From contig JARRQJ010000007.1 of assembly GCA_037381915.1 (NCBI GenBank), forward strand, positions 8,556-72,555: a DNA stretch of 64,000 nt, written 5' to 3'. The position numbers and the translations under genes were made by a program. This stretch comes from JARRQJ01 sp037381915 (GTDB lineage: Bacteria > Pseudomonadota > Gammaproteobacteria > DRLM01). The notes under the pieces are model-generated. The model had not been told where the DNA came from. It was given only the letters and a program-made list of their open reading frames with translations, and did not search any database. Positions 61,600 through 64,000 of the stretch are shown here, piece after piece; position 1 is the first letter of the stretch, and the number at the start of each line of letters is the position of its first letter.

Positions 61600-62397
61600 A
61601 TGATCAGGTTGATGTCGGTTTTGGGTGTGTTGTCCTTGTGTTTGCTTCTGAACCCTTGCGCTGCGACTGCAGCGGCTAGCGCTGGCGCCAATTCTGACGC
61701 GGGATTGGCCCAGCAGATTAAGCAAATGCAGCAGCAGCTGCATGATATGCAGGACGAGATCGGCAAGCTGTCGGGCCGCCTGGAAAAAATCGAGGCCTTG
61801 ATTCCTTCTCAAAAGCCGCCGCAAAAGGTCAACGTGCGGCTGGGCAAGGCGCTGAGACTGGGCGATCCCAAGGCAAAACTGGGCATCGTCGAGTTCTCCG
61901 ATTACCAATGCCCTTATTGCCGCCGGTTTTATCTGCAGACCTTCCCGCAACTACAGAAGTCCTATATCAATGGTGGCAAGCTGGCCCTGCTGGTAAGGAA
62001 CTTTCCCTTGGATTTTCATCCCCATGCCATGAACGCGGCCCTGGCGATGAATTGCTTCGGTGAACAGGACGCGAACAAATTCTGGGACATCCAGCATGAA
62101 CTGTTTTCCCATCAGGACCGGTTGGGCCAGCCCTTTTACAAGGATCTGGTGAAGAAATACGGTCTGGACCAGAAGAAGTTCGAAAGCTGCGTGGGCGACG
62201 CCGCACAGAAAAAACGGGTCAATGATGACCTGAAATACGCCCAGAGTCTGGGCGTGCAAGGGACGCCCACGTTCTTTATCGGCCGCATCCAGGGAGACCA
62301 ATTGGTGGACGCGACGCCGGTGGTGGGGGCGCAACCCTATCCGGTCTTCGAAAAGATCATCGATTCGCTGACCAAGCAAAAAGACAAAGCGCTATAG
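61600..62397 (+). CDS. Periplasmic DsbA-family thioredoxin-fold protein
   Basis: A 265-residue exported thiol-disulfide protein. It has a signal peptide (about 1-25), a coiled-coil segment (about 36-66, LAQQIKQMQQQLHDMQDEIGK-like), and a DsbA/DsbG-type thioredoxin domain (about 80-255). Catalytic CPYC is at 104-107 (SDYQCPYCRRF) and the cis-proline loop is GTPTFFIG. The N-terminal coiled coil suggests an oligomeric disulfide oxidase or isomerase, as in related BdbD/ScsC-like proteins. AAAGGGG precedes the ATG by 5 bases. No dsbB is seen nearby. Confidence 0.9.
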   Translation: MIRLMSVLGVLSLCLLLNPCAATAAASAGANSDAGLAQQIKQMQQQLHDMQDEIGKLSGRLEKIEALIPSQKPPQKVNVRLGKALRLGDPKAKLGIVEFSDYQCPYCRRFYLQTFPQLQKSYINGGKLALLVRNFPLDFHPHAMNAALAMNCFGEQDANKFWDIQHELFSHQDRLGQPFYKDLVKKYGLDQKKFESCVGDAAQKKRVNDDLKYAQSLGVQGTPTFFIGRIQGDQLVDATPVVGAQPYPVFEKIIDSLTKQKDKAL

Positions 62398-62460
62398 AGC
62401 TCTTATCCGCCGTGCACTGCGGAGGATACGTCGCCGCGGCATGGATAGCGTTAACAGGCC

Positions 62461-62853
62461 CTAGGGTCGGGAGCGATGCCGGCGCTGCGCGACGATGATC
62501 TCGATGCGCCCGCGGGGGCCGATGAAGTAGGATGCCACCCAGCCGGTGAGGCTCACGATGACCGCTCCCCAAAAGGCGGCGCCGAAGCTGGCGATGGTGA
62601 AATTGTCGAACATCCAGGCCACTAGCCCCAGCATGGCCGCATTGATCACCAGCAGGAACAGCCCGAGGCTGAGTACCGTGAGGGGCAGGGTGAGGACCAC
62701 CAGCAGCGGACGCACAACGGCATTGACGATCCCCAGCAGCAGTGCCGCGCCAAGGAGGGTGCCCAGGCCGTGGACGGTAATGCCGTCTACCCACTCCGAT
62801 GCCAGCCACAGTCCCAGGGCCGCCACCAACGATCGTATTATGAAGCCGGCCAT
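62461..62853 (-). CDS. Phage holin family 4-type membrane protein (YvlD-like)
   Basis: A 130-residue inner-membrane protein with four hydrophobic segments and the family motif GIVNAVVRPLLVVLTLPLTV. The Pfam name (holin) is historical: chromosomal members such as YvlD are not lysis proteins and have no settled function. The open frame extends upstream into the recQ end; I start at MAGFIIRSLVAAL. It lies 70 bases after recQ on the same strand. Confidence 0.85.
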   Translation of the reverse strand: MAGFIIRSLVAALGLWLASEWVDGITVHGLGTLLGAALLLGIVNAVVRPLLVVLTLPLTVLSLGLFLLVINAAMLGLVAWMFDNFTIASFGAAFWGAVIVSLTGWVASYFIGPRGRIEIIVAQRRHRSRP

Positions 62854-62923
62854 CCGATTTAAGGTTCCATAGCCCGGGATGTTTTGAAATAGTCGCAGGT
62901 ACGCACTTTTCCTCGTCTTGGCA

Positions 62924-64000
62924 TCAGGTGATTTCGGCCAAGCGCCGGCCGGGCCGATCTGGGCCATCCTCGTACTCGTCGGTCCGAATCACCTCAAGGA
63001 AATCCGCGCCGTAGGCATCGAGCTTGCGGCGGCCGACTCCGGAAAGCCGCGCCAGCTGTTCCGCGGTGCGCGGGCGTTGCTCCACCATTTCCATGAGCGT
63101 GGCGTCGTGAAACACCACGTAGGGCGGGACGCCCTGGATCGTCGCGATCGCCTTGCGGCGAGCGCGCAGGGCGTCCCACAGGCGGCGGTCCGCTTCGTTG
63201 GCGAAGGAGTTGGCGGAACGGCCGGCGCTTCTCTTCATTTTCACCGGCCTGGTGCTGCGGCGCAGCATGAGCCGTTCATCGCCGCGCAACAATGGACGGC
63301 AGCCGGCGGTGAGCTGCAGGGCGCCGTGGCCTTCCAGGTCCACCGCCAGCAGGCCGCGGGCAATGAGTTGGCGGAACAGCCCGCGCCACTCGCTGTTGCT
63401 CAGTTCCTGGCCGATGCCGAAGGTGCTGAGCTTATGGTGGCCGAAGCGCCGGATGCGTTCATCGTTCTTGCCCAGCAATACCTCTACCAGATAATTCACG
63501 CCGAAGCGCTGGCCGGTGCGGTGCACGCAGGACAGGGCCTTTTGCGCGGGTACGGAAGCATCCCAGGTCTGGGGCGGATCGAGGCAATTGTCGCAATTGC
63601 CGCAGGCATCGGGCGGTGCATCATTGAAATAGTCCAGTAACGCCCGGCGGCGGCAGGTGGTGAGTTCGCACAGGCCGAGCATGGCGTCGAGCCTGTGGCG
63701 CTCGACGCGCTTATGGGTGTCGTCGGCCTCCGAGGTCTCAAGCATCTGCCGCAGGGTGATGACATCCTGCAGTCCGTAGATCATCCAGGCATCCGCCGCC
63801 AGGCCGTCGCGGCCGGCACGGCCGGTCTCCTGATAATAAGCCTCGACGCTCTTGGGAAGGTTGAGATGAGCGACGAAGCGTACGTTGGGTTTGTCTATTC
63901 CCATGCCGAAGGCGATAGTGGCGACGATGATCACGCCCTCTTCATTGAGAAAGCGCGCCTGGTGGCGTTCACGCACTCCGGCATTCAGCCCGGCATGATA
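62924..64000 (-). CDS. recQ: ATP-dependent DNA helicase RecQ (5' part outside the window)
   Basis: RecQ unwinds DNA from a 3' overhang in recombinational repair. The visible 358 residues are the C-terminal part; the gene continues past the window edge, where the frame is still open (YHAGLNAGVRERHQ). Seen here are helicase motifs V and VI (ATIAFGMGIDKPNVRFV, YYQETGRAGRDG), the zinc-binding cysteines (CELTTCRRRALLDYF and CGNCDNC), the winged-helix RQC region, and an HRDC domain at about the last 80 residues (DALRARRKAIATIQGVPPY). Confidence 0.95.
   Translation of the reverse strand, partial: YHAGLNAGVRERHQARFLNEEGVIIVATIAFGMGIDKPNVRFVAHLNLPKSVEAYYQETGRAGRDGLAADAWMIYGLQDVITLRQMLETSEADDTHKRVERHRLDAMLGLCELTTCRRRALLDYFNDAPPDACGNCDNCLDPPQTWDASVPAQKALSCVHRTGQRFGVNYLVEVLLGKNDERIRRFGHHKLSTFGIGQELSNSEWRGLFRQLIARGLLAVDLEGHGALQLTAGCRPLLRGDERLMLRRSTRPVKMKRSAGRSANSFANEADRRLWDALRARRKAIATIQGVPPYVVFHDATLMEMVEQRPRTAEQLARLSGVGRRKLDAYGADFLEVIRTDEYEDGPDRPGRRLAEIT

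Noticed and set aside
62461..62853. Phage holin name suggesting a prophage
   Set aside because: Chromosomal YvlD-like proteins share this Pfam family; no other phage genes, integrase or attachment sites are nearby.
1..64000. CRISPR arrays, tRNA or rRNA genes, insertion sequences
   Set aside because: No regularly spaced repeats, no cloverleaf or rRNA landmarks and no transposase frames were recognised on reading both strands; a computed scan was not possible.

Overview
The window is GC-rich (about 60 % by eye) bacterial chromosome. Its gene order is typical of a gammaproteobacterium. Several blocks follow the order I know from Pseudomonas aeruginosa: sspB / dolP-yraN-lpoA / rsmI / rnpB / dcw cluster / lpxC / dciA / M23 peptidase / secA / argJ; rpmBG / radC / coaBC-dut-algC-argB; pyrE next to an exonuclease III/Crc-type gene; pilT / yggS-proC-yggT-yggU; and HAD phosphatase / rppH / ptsP. 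A type I sulfide:quinone oxidoreductase close to the Acidithiobacillus enzyme suggests a sulfur-oxidising, probably chemolithotrophic member of the class. The species cannot be named from this sequence. I saw no tRNA, rRNA, insertion sequence, prophage or CRISPR array.

Layout. 1-6054: ClpXP adaptor sspB, a GlcD-type FAD oxidase, and the leftward operon lpoA-yraN-dolP (envelope; diaA is missing from its usual place), with rsmI divergent. 6121-6470: RNase P RNA. 6658-25295: a complete dcw cluster from mraZ to ftsZ plus lpxC. It makes and polymerises peptidoglycan precursor and builds the divisome, and most genes overlap by 1-8 bases. mraZ, its autoregulator, has lost an internal piece and is frameshifted, although its promoter and three MraZ boxes remain. 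25451-32238: dciA, a LytM-type peptidase, secA, argJ and a DesA-type desaturase with palindromes in its leader. 32261-41828: ribosomal proteins, radC, coenzyme A and dUTP enzymes, a membrane-anchored AlgC, argB, a TauE-like permease, pyrE and exonuclease III. 41878-47830: a dynamin-like GTPase, a possible small unlisted gene, yggU-yggT-proC-yggS and divergent pilT. 47836-56003: a HAD/BtuC/BtuD-type operon, rppH, ptsP and emrAB. 56043-64000: sqr, argA, a 30-residue membrane peptide gene with its own terminator, ttcA, a DUF3562 gene behind a PhoB-like box, an 850-base stretch without a recognisable gene, a DsbA-like protein, a small membrane protein and the 3' part of recQ.

Most of the window is housekeeping. 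The observations most worth following are the broken mraZ with intact operator, the Pho box ahead of the DUF3562 gene, the 30-aa membrane peptide gene, the catalytically intact exonuclease at the crc locus, the dynamin-like GTPase, and the leader regions of sqr and the desaturase. I did not find a clear multi-gene novel system; the candidates are small genes and regulatory arrangements.
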